The notes under the pieces were generated by a model. It was not told where the DNA came from. It made no database searches and was given only the letters and a program-made list of their open reading frames with translations. Of a stretch of 64,000 nucleotides of DNA, positions 1 to 7,881 are shown in pieces. How positions within the stretch are numbered: the stretch's first letter is position 1; each line of letters starts with the position of its first letter. The position numbers were made by a program, and so were the translations under genes. The stretch spans positions 371,888 through 435,887 of the forward strand of contig NZ_SZPR01000010.1 of NCBI RefSeq assembly GCF_005280195.1, written 5' to 3'. The DNA is from Streptomyces galbus (GTDB taxonomy: Bacteria; Actinomycetota; Actinomycetes; Streptomycetales; Streptomycetaceae).

Positions 1-213
1 GTCGGTGTGCGCGTCCGTCTTCCCGGCGGCGTCCGGTGACGCGTAGGTGAGGGACACGCGGAAGCGTCCGCCCTCGTGGGGCTCGAAGGTGTGCACCCGC
101 GCCGTCATGCCCTGCGGCGCCCGCCACCGGGCGAGGGCGTCGGCGTCGACGAGGGCGCGGTAGACGGCGGCGCGCGGGGCCTTCACGTGTCCGGAGATCC
201 GCATCGTGTACAT
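1..213 (-). CDS. SRPBCC (AHSA1-like) protein, partial 3' end
   Basis: The gene runs off the left edge, so only the first 71 codons are here. The protein begins MYTMRISGHVKAPRAAVYRA and continues with a LVDADALARWRAPQGM segment. That is the usual N-terminus of the START/Bet v1-like SRPBCC superfamily, AHSA1 branch (beta strand, then helices, then the W-containing loop). These proteins form a hydrophobic cavity that binds small ligands. In actinomycetes they are often paired with an ArsR regulator, but no partner is visible because the sequence stops. The ATG at 213 is the natural start, since the family motif begins immediately after it. The ligand is unknown. Confidence 0.8.
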   Translation of the reverse strand, partial: MYTMRISGHVKAPRAAVYRALVDADALARWRAPQGMTARVHTFEPHEGGRFRVSLTYASPDAAGKTDAHTD

Positions 214-447
214 GGCCCCACGCTACGCGTCACGTCTGACACTCCGGGCGGAGCTCTGCCCGGTCCGGTCGGCTACCGGGTCCTCAGCTCGGCGAATTCC
301 AGGATGATCGCTCTGTTCCATTTCCCCGGGGACGGCACCCTGATTCTTTGCCTCAGGAATGGTCGGCCCTACGAAATCGATGGAACGGTGCACAGATAAT
401 GGAGCCGGCGGGATTCCCGGACACCTCCGTCAGGCCCAAGGAAAAGG

Positions 448-486
448 CACCGCCCTGACCCGGCTTGGGTGCCGGCCAGGGCGGTG
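448..486 (-). terminator. Hairpin terminator behind the MFS gene
   Basis: A perfect 10-bp inverted repeat (CACCGCCCTG at 448-457, CAGGGCGGTG at 477-486) encloses a GC-rich loop. It lies 25 bp past the stop codon of the MFS gene on the minus strand. There is no T-run, as is usual for Streptomyces terminators. The rest of 214-510 shows no gene. Confidence 0.7.
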
Positions 487-510
487 TCGTGCTGGGCTGT
501 GCGGGGGTGG

Positions 511-1962
511 CTAGACCTCGGCGGAGGCGGGCGCGGGCGCGGGCGCGCCGGTCACGTCGTCCGCGGGCTTGCGCAGGCCGAAGGTGCTGATCAGGGTCGC
601 GCCGAGCGCGGCGATCAGCGGCACGAACAGGGCCGCCTTGTAGCCGTCGAGGAGTTCGGCGGGCGAGGAGCCGTCGGTGGCCGCGATGTCGACGGCGGCG
701 GCCGCGGACAGGCCGAGCGCGGCGCCGAACTGGAAGCTGGTGTACAGCAGACCGCCGGCCACGCCCTGCTCCTCCTCCTCGATGCCCTCGGTGCCGGCGA
801 TGGTGAGCGGGCCGTAGGCGAGGGAGAAGGCCAGGCCCAGCACGAGCAGGCTCGGGAACATCAGCGCGTAGGTCCAGTCGACCTGGAGCGGCAGCATCAG
901 GGCGTAGGCCAGGGAGGCCAGCACCAGTCCGCCGCACATGACGCGGGCGTTGCCGAACTTCTCCACCAGCTTGGGGGTGAGCGTGGGCGAGAGCACCGTG
1001 TCGATGCCGATGACGATCATCGCGAAGCTGGTCTGCAGGGTCGACCAGCCGCGCAGCTCCTGCAGGTAGAGCGTGACGATGAACTGGAAGCCGAAGAAGC
1101 CGCCGGAGAAGAGCAGCGCGGCGAGGTTGGCGCGGACGAGCCCGCCGTGCCGGAACAGGCCGAGGCGCACCAGGGGTGCCGCCGAGCGGCGTTCGACGAC
1201 GCTGAAGGCCAGGAACAGCAGGAGGCTGGCGGCGACCGTGCCGATCGTCCGGACGGCGTCGACGTGCGTGGCGCGCTCGACGGCGAACACGAGCAGCAGG
1301 ATCGCGCCGGTCACGGTGACCGCGCCGGTCAGGTCGACGGGCCGGCCCTGCCGGTCGGGGCGCTCGGACTTGGGGATGAGGGCGACCGCGGCGAGCAGGA
1401 TGACCGCCGAGAGGATCACCGGGGCGAAGAACACCCACCGCCAGCTGATCGCGGTGAGCAGTCCGCCGACGACCAGGCCGATGGAGAAGCCGCCGGCGGC
1501 GGTGCCGGAGTACACCAGCAGGGCCTTGTTGCGCTGGGCGCCCTCCGCGAAGCCGGTGGTGATGATCGACAGACCGGCCGGGGCCATGAAGGCCGCGGCG
1601 ACACCGGTGACGAACCGGGCGACGAGCAGCATCCAGCCCTCGGTCGCCAGTCCGCCCAGACCGGAGAAGAGGAGGAAGACGACCAGCCAGAACACGAACA
1701 TCCGGCGCCGGCCGAAGAGGTCCGCGGCCCTGCCGCCGAGCAGCATGAACCCGCCGTAGCCGAGGACGTAGGCGCTCATGACCCACTGCAGCGTGCCGGT
1801 GGACATCCCGAGGTCGTCGCGGATCGACGGGAGGGCCACGTTGAGCATGGCCACGTCGATGCCCTCCAGGAAGATCGCGCCGCACAGCACGAACAGCACG
1901 CCCCAAGCGCGCCCGCTCATGCGATCGGTGTCGCCGCCCGAGGGGGATTCCACTGTGGACAC
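511..1962 (-). CDS. MFS drug-efflux transporter, 14-TM DHA2 type
   Basis: This is a 483-residue inner-membrane proton-coupled exporter of the EmrB/QacA (DHA2) branch. The N-terminal helix carries FLEGIDVAMLNVALPSIRDD, a variant of the family's LD.TIVNVALP signature. It is followed by the motif-A loop GGRAADLFGRRRMF. The length and spread of hydrophobic segments fit 14 membrane helices. The start is a GTG at 1962, preceded by AGGAG at proper spacing. It diverges from an HxlR-type regulator across about 185 bp, the usual layout of a substrate-inducible efflux pump. The substrate cannot be read from the sequence. Confidence 0.88.
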   Translation of the reverse strand: MSTVESPSGGDTDRMSGRAWGVLFVLCGAIFLEGIDVAMLNVALPSIRDDLGMSTGTLQWVMSAYVLGYGGFMLLGGRAADLFGRRRMFVFWLVVFLLFSGLGGLATEGWMLLVARFVTGVAAAFMAPAGLSIITTGFAEGAQRNKALLVYSGTAAGGFSIGLVVGGLLTAISWRWVFFAPVILSAVILLAAVALIPKSERPDRQGRPVDLTGAVTVTGAILLLVFAVERATHVDAVRTIGTVAASLLLFLAFSVVERRSAAPLVRLGLFRHGGLVRANLAALLFSGGFFGFQFIVTLYLQELRGWSTLQTSFAMIVIGIDTVLSPTLTPKLVEKFGNARVMCGGLVLASLAYALMLPLQVDWTYALMFPSLLVLGLAFSLAYGPLTIAGTEGIEEEEQGVAGGLLYTSFQFGAALGLSAAAAVDIAATDGSSPAELLDGYKAALFVPLIAALGATLISTFGLRKPADDVTGAPAPAPASAEV

Positions 1963-2148
1963 TGAAGGTCTCCTTGAGCGTGACCGAGGAATGGACTTGA
2001 GAGATGGACCTGGAAAACGCTGGGGATCCGAACGTCGACAGGTGAATTCCCGAGAAAACTCAATTTCGCCGGGCGCGAACCCCTTTTACGCGAGATCCTG
2101 CCGGTCCCCTCTTGTGACTGCCGAAATCATCGGGCACGCTTGGGCGGC

Positions 2149-2583
2149 ATGGAAGAAGGCACTTTAAAGTCACCGAGGCACTGCTCGGGTACCGAGGACT
2201 ACAACATCCTCCAGTGGGACGTCCGCGAGGGCTGCGAGGTCCGCCAGATCCTGGACCGCGTCGCCGACAAGTGGTCGCTGCTGGTGATTGCGCTGCTGGA
2301 GAACCGCAGTCTGCGCTTCACCCAACTGCGCCACAGCATCGAGGGCATCAGCCAGCGGATGCTCACGGTGACCCTGCGTCAGCTCGAGCGGGACGGACTG
2401 GTGCACCGTACGGTCCATCCGGTGGTGCCGCCGCGGGTGGACTACGGGTTGACGCCGCTGGGCGTCACCTTGCACGACACGATCCAGGCGCTGGTGACCT
2501 GGACCGCGCAGCACCAGGAGGAGATCGCGACGGCCCGCGCCGCGTACGACCGGCGTGCGGAGGTCGGCGAGGAAGCCTCCTGA
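2149..2583 (+). CDS. HxlR-family winged-helix regulator with a TTA codon
   Basis: This 144-residue DNA-binding protein has the HxlR/DUF24 winged-helix core. It shows CEVRQILDRVADKWSLLVI, then RFTQLRHSIEGISQRML and the wing region LERDGLVHRTVHPVVPPRVDY. The conserved early cysteine and the DKWSLLVI block are diagnostic. It diverges from the MFS pump and probably represses it. The ATG at 2149 is chosen because no start codon lies in frame between it and the HTH; a TTG at 2140 is an alternative. No strong Shine-Dalgarno is visible. Codon 6 is TTA, the rare leucine codon read by the bldA tRNA, and the only TTA I found in any gene of this window. It sits inside a perfect palindrome at 2161-2170. 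Confidence 0.87.
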   Translation: MEEGTLKSPRHCSGTEDYNILQWDVREGCEVRQILDRVADKWSLLVIALLENRSLRFTQLRHSIEGISQRMLTVTLRQLERDGLVHRTVHPVVPPRVDYGLTPLGVTLHDTIQALVTWTAQHQEEIATARAAYDRRAEVGEEAS

Positions 2584-2614
2584 GGCAGGCCCCCGCGCTC
2601 AGCCGGCGCAGGGC

Positions 2615-3043
2615 TCAGGAGCCGGCGAGGAAGCTGAGCCGGACCTTGCGCTCGGGGTTGTCGCGGTTGGTGTCCACCAGGCACACGGACTGCCAGGTGC
2701 CGAGTTGCAGCCGGCCGCCCACCACCGGGAGGGTCGCGTGCGGCGCGACGAACGCCGGCAGCACGTGGTCACGGCCGTGGCCGGGGCTGCCGTGGCGGTG
2801 CTGCCAGCGGTCGTCGGCCGGCAGGAGGGTGTGCAGGGCCGTGAGCAGGTCGTCGTCGCTGCCGGCGCCCGTCTCGAGGACGGCCACGCCGGCCGTGGCG
2901 TGCGGGACGAACACGTTCAGCAGTCCGTCACGGCCGGCCGCCGCCTCGCGCAGGAAGGACTCGCAGTCGTGCGTGAGGTCGACGACGGCCTCGCGGGAGC
3001 CGGACGGGACGGTCAGGACGTGCGTGGTGAAGGCATCGGACAT
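2615..3043 (-). CDS. YjbQ/UPF0047 family protein
   Basis: This 142-residue protein of the YjbQ family (UPF0047) is a compact beta-sandwich enzyme. Some members have been reported to have weak thiamine-phosphate synthase activity, but the physiological role is unsettled. The family landmarks are present: LLNVFVPHATAGVAVLE, RWQHRHGSPGHGRDHVLPAF with its histidine cluster, and PVVGGRLQLGTWQSVCLVD. The ATG at 3043 (MSDAFTTHVL) is chosen because the family fold starts there; AGGA lies just upstream. It diverges closely from the monooxygenase gene, leaving about 75 bp for promoters. Confidence 0.88.
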   Translation of the reverse strand: MSDAFTTHVLTVPSGSREAVVDLTHDCESFLREAAAGRDGLLNVFVPHATAGVAVLETGAGSDDDLLTALHTLLPADDRWQHRHGSPGHGRDHVLPAFVAPHATLPVVGGRLQLGTWQSVCLVDTNRDNPERKVRLSFLAGS

Positions 3044-3119
3044 GCATCCATCCTGACCCATGCGCCGGGTGCCGCGGCGGAGGGGGAAGATCCCCGCGCG
3101 CGGCGCTGTTCGTAGAAAC

Positions 3120-4298
3120 GTGAACAACACGCGCGAGGTCGAGGTCGAGGTCGTCGTCGTGGGCGCCGGTCAGGCGGGCCTGTCCAGCGCCTACCACCTG
3201 CGCCGCACCGGCTTCACACCGGACGAGGACTTCGTGGTGCTGGACCACTCCCCCGGCCCGGGCGGCGCCTGGCAGTTCCGCTGGCCGTCGCTGACGTACG
3301 GCAAGGTGCACGGGATGCACGCGCTGCCCGGCATGGAGCTGACGGGCGCCGACCCCGCCCGGCCGTCCGCCGAGGTCGTGAGCGCGTACTTCGACGCCTA
3401 CGAGCGCGCCTTCGACCTGCGGGTACGGCGTCCCGTGGACGTGCGCGCGGTGCGGGAGGGCACCGGCGGGCGGCTGCGCGTGGAGACCTCGGCCGGCACC
3501 TGGTCCCCGCGGGCCCTGATCAATGCCACCGGCACCTGGGACCGGCCGTTCTGGCCGCGCTACCCCGGGCAGGAGACCTTCCGGGGGCGGCAGCTGCACA
3601 CCGCGCAGTACCCGGGGCCGCAGGCGTTCGCCGGTCTGCGGGTCGTCGTCGTGGGCGGCGGGGCGTCCGGCACGCAGCACCTGCTGGAGATCGCCCCCTA
3701 CGCGGCCGCCACCACCTGGGTGACGCGCCGCCCGCCCGTCTTCCGCGAGGGCCCCTTCGACGAGGACGCGGGCCGTTCGGCCGTCGCGCTGGTCGAGGAG
3801 CGGGTCCGTCGGGGGCTGCCGCCGCGCAGCGTGGTCTCGGTGACGGGGCTGCCGCTCAACGACGCCGTGCGGCAGGGGCTGGAGAGCGGGCTGCTGGACC
3901 GGCTGCCGGTGTTCGACCGCATCACCCCGGACGGCGTGGAGTGGAACGACGGCCGGCGCGTGGACGCCGACGTCATCCTGTGGGCGACCGGCTTCCGCGC
4001 CGCCGTCGACCACCTGGCGCCGCTGCGGCTGCGCGAGCCGGGCGGGGGCATCCGCGTCGAGGGGACGCGGGTGGTCGCCGATCCGCGGGTCCACCTGGTG
4101 GGCTACGGCCCGTCGGCGAGCACCATCGGCGCCAACCGGGCCGGCCGCGCGGCGGTACGGGACATCAGACGGCTGCTGGCCGAGGGCGCCCGGGCCGGCG
4201 CCCCGACCGACGGCGCCCGGCCGGCCGGCGCCCCGGTCGGCGGCACCCCGGCCGACGGCGCCCTGACCGGCGGCGCCCCGGTCGAGAACGCGGCCTGA
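3120..4298 (+). CDS. FAD/NAD(P)-binding monooxygenase (FMO-like)
   Basis: A flavin-dependent oxidoreductase of about 392 residues. The N-terminal FAD Rossmann motif is VVVVGAGQAGLSSAYHLRR. A second nucleotide-binding motif, VVVVGGGASGTQHLLEI, lies near residue 180 and is expected for NAD(P)H. The ILWATGF block (ATG motif) is near residue 290. This arrangement fits the class B flavin monooxygenase / CzcO-like family. The GTG at 3120 puts the Rossmann motif at the usual distance from the N-terminus; an ATG at 3060 would leave only 16 bp to the divergent gene. The last 40 residues are a degenerate repeat of Gly/Ala/Pro units (roughly GAPxxGA), encoded by a GC-rich minisatellite at about 4185-4290, and look like a dispensable tail. 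Confidence 0.85.
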   Translation: MNNTREVEVEVVVVGAGQAGLSSAYHLRRTGFTPDEDFVVLDHSPGPGGAWQFRWPSLTYGKVHGMHALPGMELTGADPARPSAEVVSAYFDAYERAFDLRVRRPVDVRAVREGTGGRLRVETSAGTWSPRALINATGTWDRPFWPRYPGQETFRGRQLHTAQYPGPQAFAGLRVVVVGGGASGTQHLLEIAPYAAATTWVTRRPPVFREGPFDEDAGRSAVALVEERVRRGLPPRSVVSVTGLPLNDAVRQGLESGLLDRLPVFDRITPDGVEWNDGRRVDADVILWATGFRAAVDHLAPLRLREPGGGIRVEGTRVVADPRVHLVGYGPSASTIGANRAGRAAVRDIRRLLAEGARAGAPTDGARPAGAPVGGTPADGALTGGAPVENAA

Positions 4299-4309
4299 CG
4301 GCGTCCGGA

Positions 4310-5158
4310 TCACTTGGCCGCGGGCCCGCCGGACCGCTGGTTGCGGTTGAACTCGGCGACGTTGCGCTCGTGTTCCGCCAGGTCCGCGGTGAAGCGGGTG
4401 TCGCCGGGCTTGACGGTGACGAAGTAGAGCCAGTCGCCCGCGGGCGGGTCCAGGGCGGCCCGCATCGCCTCCTCCCCCGGGTTGTCGATGGGCGTCGGCG
4501 GCAGGCCCATGCGGCGGTAGGAGTTGTAGGGGCTGTCGAGACGGGTGTCCTTCTCGCTGGTGCGCAGCGTGGAACGGTTGAGGGCGTAGTTGAGCGTGGA
4601 GTCCATCTGCAGCGGCATGCCCTTCGCCAGGCGGTTGAACACCACCCGCGCCACCTTGCCCATCTCGTCCTTGCTGCCGGCCTCGGCCTGGACGATGCTC
4701 GCGACGGTGACCGCCTGGTAGACGTTCAGCGCGGTCCGCCGGGCGCCGGCCGCCACGGGCGCCCCGCCGAAACGCCGGTTCGCCGTGTCCACCATCGCGG
4801 ACAGCAGCGACCGGGGCGTCGTCCTCCCGTCCAGCGGATACGTGGCGGGGAACAGGTAGCCCTCGGGGTTGCCGCCGGCGTCCTCCGGCAGCTTCAGGCC
4901 GGCCTGCGGAAGGCTGCGGCGGGTGGTGCCGGGGGCCAGGTGGAGGGCCCGGTCGACGGCGTCGTAGACCTGGGCGGCGCGCCAGCCCTCCGGGATGACG
5001 AGGGTCGCGGGCGCGGTCGCCCGGTGGGTGCCGCCCTCCAAGGTCAGCAGCGGCACCGCCACGGCGGTGCCGGCCACGACGGCTCCGGCCGCGATGAGGG
5101 CGAGCCGCCCCCGACGTGTCAGCCGGATCGTGTTCCGTGACGGAGTGTTCTTCTGCAT
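4310..5158 (-). CDS. MltG/YceG-family endolytic transglycosylase
   Basis: A 282-residue protein with one N-terminal membrane anchor (LALIAAGAVVAGTAVAVPLL) and a YceG (MltG) catalytic domain. It has IPEGWRAAQVYDAV (the LysM-like part), PEGYLFPATYPL, then ASIVQAEAGSKDEMGKVARV with the catalytic glutamate, FNRLAKGMPLQMDSTLNYAL, and the PPTPIDNPGEEAMRAAL signature. MltG cleaves nascent peptidoglycan glycan strands at the membrane. The housekeeping copy normally sits next to ruvX/aroE; this one stands alone, so it is probably a paralogue. The ATG at 5158 starts just before the positively charged stretch and membrane helix. It converges with the monooxygenase gene, 11 bp apart. Confidence 0.9.
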   Translation of the reverse strand: MQKNTPSRNTIRLTRRGRLALIAAGAVVAGTAVAVPLLTLEGGTHRATAPATLVIPEGWRAAQVYDAVDRALHLAPGTTRRSLPQAGLKLPEDAGGNPEGYLFPATYPLDGRTTPRSLLSAMVDTANRRFGGAPVAAGARRTALNVYQAVTVASIVQAEAGSKDEMGKVARVVFNRLAKGMPLQMDSTLNYALNRSTLRTSEKDTRLDSPYNSYRRMGLPPTPIDNPGEEAMRAALDPPAGDWLYFVTVKPGDTRFTADLAEHERNVAEFNRNQRSGGPAAK

Positions 5159-5201
5159 GCGGGCACGGTAACCCGCACGCCTGGACAAACCCGGCATATC
5201 T

Positions 5202-7034
5202 TCATCTTGTCGGTTCCAGGGGGACCGGGTCGCCGGAGGCCGGGGCCGGGCGGGAGTCCTTGCGGACCAGCGCGGCGTACCGTCCGTCGCGCGCCAGCAG
5301 GTCCTCGTGCGCGCCCCGTTCGGCCACGTGCCCGGCCTCCAGGACCACGATCTGGTCGGCGTCCCGGACGGTGGAGAGCCGGTGGGCGATGGTCACCGTC
5401 GTGCGGTCGGCGGACAGGGCGTCGATGGCCTGCTGCACGGCGTGCTCGGTGCGGGTGTCCAGGGCGCTGGTCGCCTCGTCGAGGATCAGCACCGGCGGGT
5501 CGCGCAGGATGGTGCGCGCGATGGCCAGGCGCTGCTTCTCGCCGCCGGAGAAGCGGTGCCCGCGCTCGCCGACCACCGTGTCGTAGCCGTCGGGCAGCGA
5601 GGCGATGTGGTCGTGGATCTGGGCGGCCCGGGCGGCCGCGTACAGCTCCTCGTCCGTGGCGTCGGGCTTGGCGAAGCGCAGGTTGTCGGCGACCGAGGCG
5701 TGGAAGAGGTACGTCTCCTGCGAGACGACGCCGACCGCGCGCGCGAGGGTGTCGAAGTCGAGGTCGCGCACGTCGACGCCGTCGAGGGTGACCCGGCCGC
5801 CGGTGACGTCGTAGAGCCGGGGCACCAGGTAGCCCAGGGTGGACTTGCCCGCGCCGGTCGGGCCGACCACCGCGAGGCTGCCGCCGGCCGGCACGGTGAG
5901 GTCGATGCCGTCCAGGACGGGCGCGCCCTCGTCGTCGTAACGGAAGGACACCTTCTCGAAGCGGACCTCGCCCTTGATCCGGTCGAGGTGGACCGGGTCC
6001 GGCCGCTCGGTGATGTCGATGGGCAGGTCGAGGTACTCGAAGATGCGCTGGAACAGCGCGAGCGAGCTCTGGATCTGCACGCCGGTCGACAGCAGGCTGA
6101 CGGCGGGGCGGAACAGGCCCTGCTGAAGCGAGACGAAGGCGACGATCGTGCCGAGGGAGACGTCCGGCCCGCCGAACTGCAGGGCCATGCCGGCGGTCCA
6201 GTAGATGACGGCCGGCATCGCGGCCATGACGATCGTGATCACGGCCATGCGCCAGCGGCCCGCCATGCTGGAGCGCACCTCCAGGTCGACCAGGCGTTCG
6301 GACTCCTCGGCGAAGGACGCGGTGAGGGAGTCGGCGCGGCCCATCGTGCGGCCGAGGAGGATGCCGCTGACGGACAGCGACTCGGTGACCGTGGCGGCCA
6401 TCGCGGCCATCTGCTTCTGGCGCTGGGTGGTGATCCTCTTGCGTTCGTTGCCGACGCGGCGGCTGATCCACACGAACGCCGGGAGCAGCAGCAGGGAGAC
6501 CACGGTCAGGCGCCAGTCGAGGGCGATCATCGCGACGACCGTGGCGACCACGCTGGTGAAGTTGGAGACCAGCGAGGTGGCCGTCGAGGTGACGGTCGCC
6601 TGCATGCCGCCGATGTCGTTGGCGATGCGGGACTGCACCTCGCCGGTGCGCGTGCGCGTGAAGAAGGCGAGCGACATACGCTGCAGCCGGCCGTAGACGG
6701 CGGTGCGCAGGTCGTGCATGACGCGCTGGCCGACCGTGGTGGAGATCAGCGTCTGCAGGACGCCGAAGACGCTGGTGAGGACGGCGCTGAGGATCATGCC
6801 GAGGGCGAGCAGGCTCAGCAGGCCGGTGCGGCCCTGCGGGATCGCGACGTCCAGGATCTCCTTGAGGAGGAACGGCGTGGCGACCGAGACGAGCGAGGAG
6901 GCGCCGACCAGCAGGCCGACGACGGTGAGCCGCCCGCGGTAGGGGCGGAACAGCTTCAGGATGCGCCGCACCTGCCGGGGCTGTTCCCCGGTGTCGGCGG
7001 GCGGGCTCCAGGAGGGTTCGTGATCGGGGTGCAT
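5202..7034 (-). CDS. ABC exporter, fused membrane and ATPase domains
   Basis: A 610-residue half-transporter of the MsbA/multidrug type. Six membrane helices lie at about residues 38-320, then an ATPase domain with all its motifs: Walker A GPTGAGKSTLGY, signature FSGGEKQRLAIARTIL, Walker B VLILDEATSALD and H-loop TIAHRLSTV. Since all catalytic motifs are intact it can work as a homodimer. The ATG at 7034 follows TAGGAGCCC. It is divergent from a MarR regulator, and a palindrome at 7103-7127 lies between them, so it is probably repressed by that protein. Its substrate is not evident. Confidence 0.92.
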   Translation of the reverse strand: MHPDHEPSWSPPADTGEQPRQVRRILKLFRPYRGRLTVVGLLVGASSLVSVATPFLLKEILDVAIPQGRTGLLSLLALGMILSAVLTSVFGVLQTLISTTVGQRVMHDLRTAVYGRLQRMSLAFFTRTRTGEVQSRIANDIGGMQATVTSTATSLVSNFTSVVATVVAMIALDWRLTVVSLLLLPAFVWISRRVGNERKRITTQRQKQMAAMAATVTESLSVSGILLGRTMGRADSLTASFAEESERLVDLEVRSSMAGRWRMAVITIVMAAMPAVIYWTAGMALQFGGPDVSLGTIVAFVSLQQGLFRPAVSLLSTGVQIQSSLALFQRIFEYLDLPIDITERPDPVHLDRIKGEVRFEKVSFRYDDEGAPVLDGIDLTVPAGGSLAVVGPTGAGKSTLGYLVPRLYDVTGGRVTLDGVDVRDLDFDTLARAVGVVSQETYLFHASVADNLRFAKPDATDEELYAAARAAQIHDHIASLPDGYDTVVGERGHRFSGGEKQRLAIARTILRDPPVLILDEATSALDTRTEHAVQQAIDALSADRTTVTIAHRLSTVRDADQIVVLEAGHVAERGAHEDLLARDGRYAALVRKDSRPAPASGDPVPLEPTR

Positions 7035-7102
7035 GGGCTCCTACGGAGGTGGACGGGCGCCGGGCCGCGGGCGCGGTCGGCGACGACGGGAGGGAGCGTA
7101 GC

Positions 7103-7127
7103 TCATTGTTACCTATACTCACAATGA
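7103..7127. promoter_or_regulatory. Palindromic operator, probably for the MarR protein
   Basis: TCATTGT and ACAATGA form a perfect 7-bp inverted repeat around an 11-bp spacer. Matching bases continue outward on both sides (7100-7101 with 7129-7130). It is unusually AT-rich for this DNA. It lies 69 bp before the ABC exporter start and 26 bp before the MarR start, the right place and shape for a MarR dimer site controlling both genes. Confidence 0.7.
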
Positions 7128-7152
7128 ACTAGGTCCTGATATTGTTCCCCGC

Positions 7153-7602
7153 ATGACCACCCCCGATCGCGACGGAGCGCTGGCCGACCAGTTGCTGCGG
7201 TTGACCCACCGGGTGCACCGGATCCAGAAACGCCACCTCCACCAGGCCGACCTGGGCATCACCCCGGCCCAGTCCCGCCTGCTGCGCACCCTCGCCCACT
7301 TCGGCGGACCGCCCCGCATGGCGGACCTCGCCGAACGGCTGGAGGTCGTGCCCCGCGCCGTGACCACGCTGGTCGACGGCCTGGAGGCGAGCGGCGCGGT
7401 GCGGCGGGTCCCGGATCCGGCCAACCGCCGGGTCATCCGCATCGAGCTCACGGACACCGGCCGGGCGACCCTGCACGCACTGCACGACGCCCGGCGGGCC
7501 GCCGCACGGGAGATCCTGGCCCCGCTGACGGACGAACAGCGCGAGGCGCTCGGCGCGTTGCTGGACACGCTGATCGACGGGGCGCCGCTGCCCGGGTGTT
7601 GA
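7153..7602 (+). CDS. MarR-family transcriptional regulator
   Basis: A 149-residue winged-helix dimer. The MarR landmarks are LGITPAQSRLLRTLAHFGGP, RMADLAERLEVVPRAVTTLV (recognition helix) and the wing VRRVPDPANRRVIRIELTDT. MarR proteins usually repress a neighbouring efflux or detoxification gene until a small molecule binds; the divergent ABC exporter is the obvious target. The ATG at 7153 lies only 26 bp after the operator palindrome and has no clear Shine-Dalgarno, so the message may have a very short leader. Its C-terminus ends in a cysteine, which is unusual but not informative. Confidence 0.9.
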   Translation: MTTPDRDGALADQLLRLTHRVHRIQKRHLHQADLGITPAQSRLLRTLAHFGGPPRMADLAERLEVVPRAVTTLVDGLEASGAVRRVPDPANRRVIRIELTDTGRATLHALHDARRAAAREILAPLTDEQREALGALLDTLIDGAPLPGC

Positions 7603-7655
7603 GGGCGTGAGCGTGCCGGCGGATGCCTGCGCCCGGGAGTCGGCGGGGAAGCCGA

Positions 7656-7728
7656 GCCATGCCACGGGTGCCCCCGGCCGGACCATGACGGGCCATGCCA
7701 CGCGTGCCACCCGAGCGGGCCATGACGG
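7656..7728. repeat. 36-bp imperfect direct repeat
   Basis: Two adjacent copies (7656-7691 and 7692-7728) each begin GCCATGCCAC and end CCATGACGG. They lie between the MarR gene and the two-gene ABC exporter, in non-coding DNA. Confidence 0.7.
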
Positions 7729-7753
7729 GCCGTAGCCGAAACGCGGTGGTGCC

Positions 7754-7776
7754 GTGGAAAACGGGTTGAATTCCAC
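7754..7776. promoter_or_regulatory. Inverted repeat upstream of the ABC exporter pair
   Basis: GTGGAA and TTCCAC are separated by 11 bp, about 106 bp before the first ABC gene. The shape fits a dimeric repressor site, but no regulator gene is adjacent on this side, so the partner is unknown. Confidence 0.4.
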
Positions 7777-7881
7777 CCTCCCGCAGCGCGAACCTGTCAC
7801 GGTTTGCAGCCGCGCCCCGCGGCCTGTGCGCTTCCCTTGCCGCCTCTCCACCCCACTCCTCACACGAGCCACTGGGATGTC

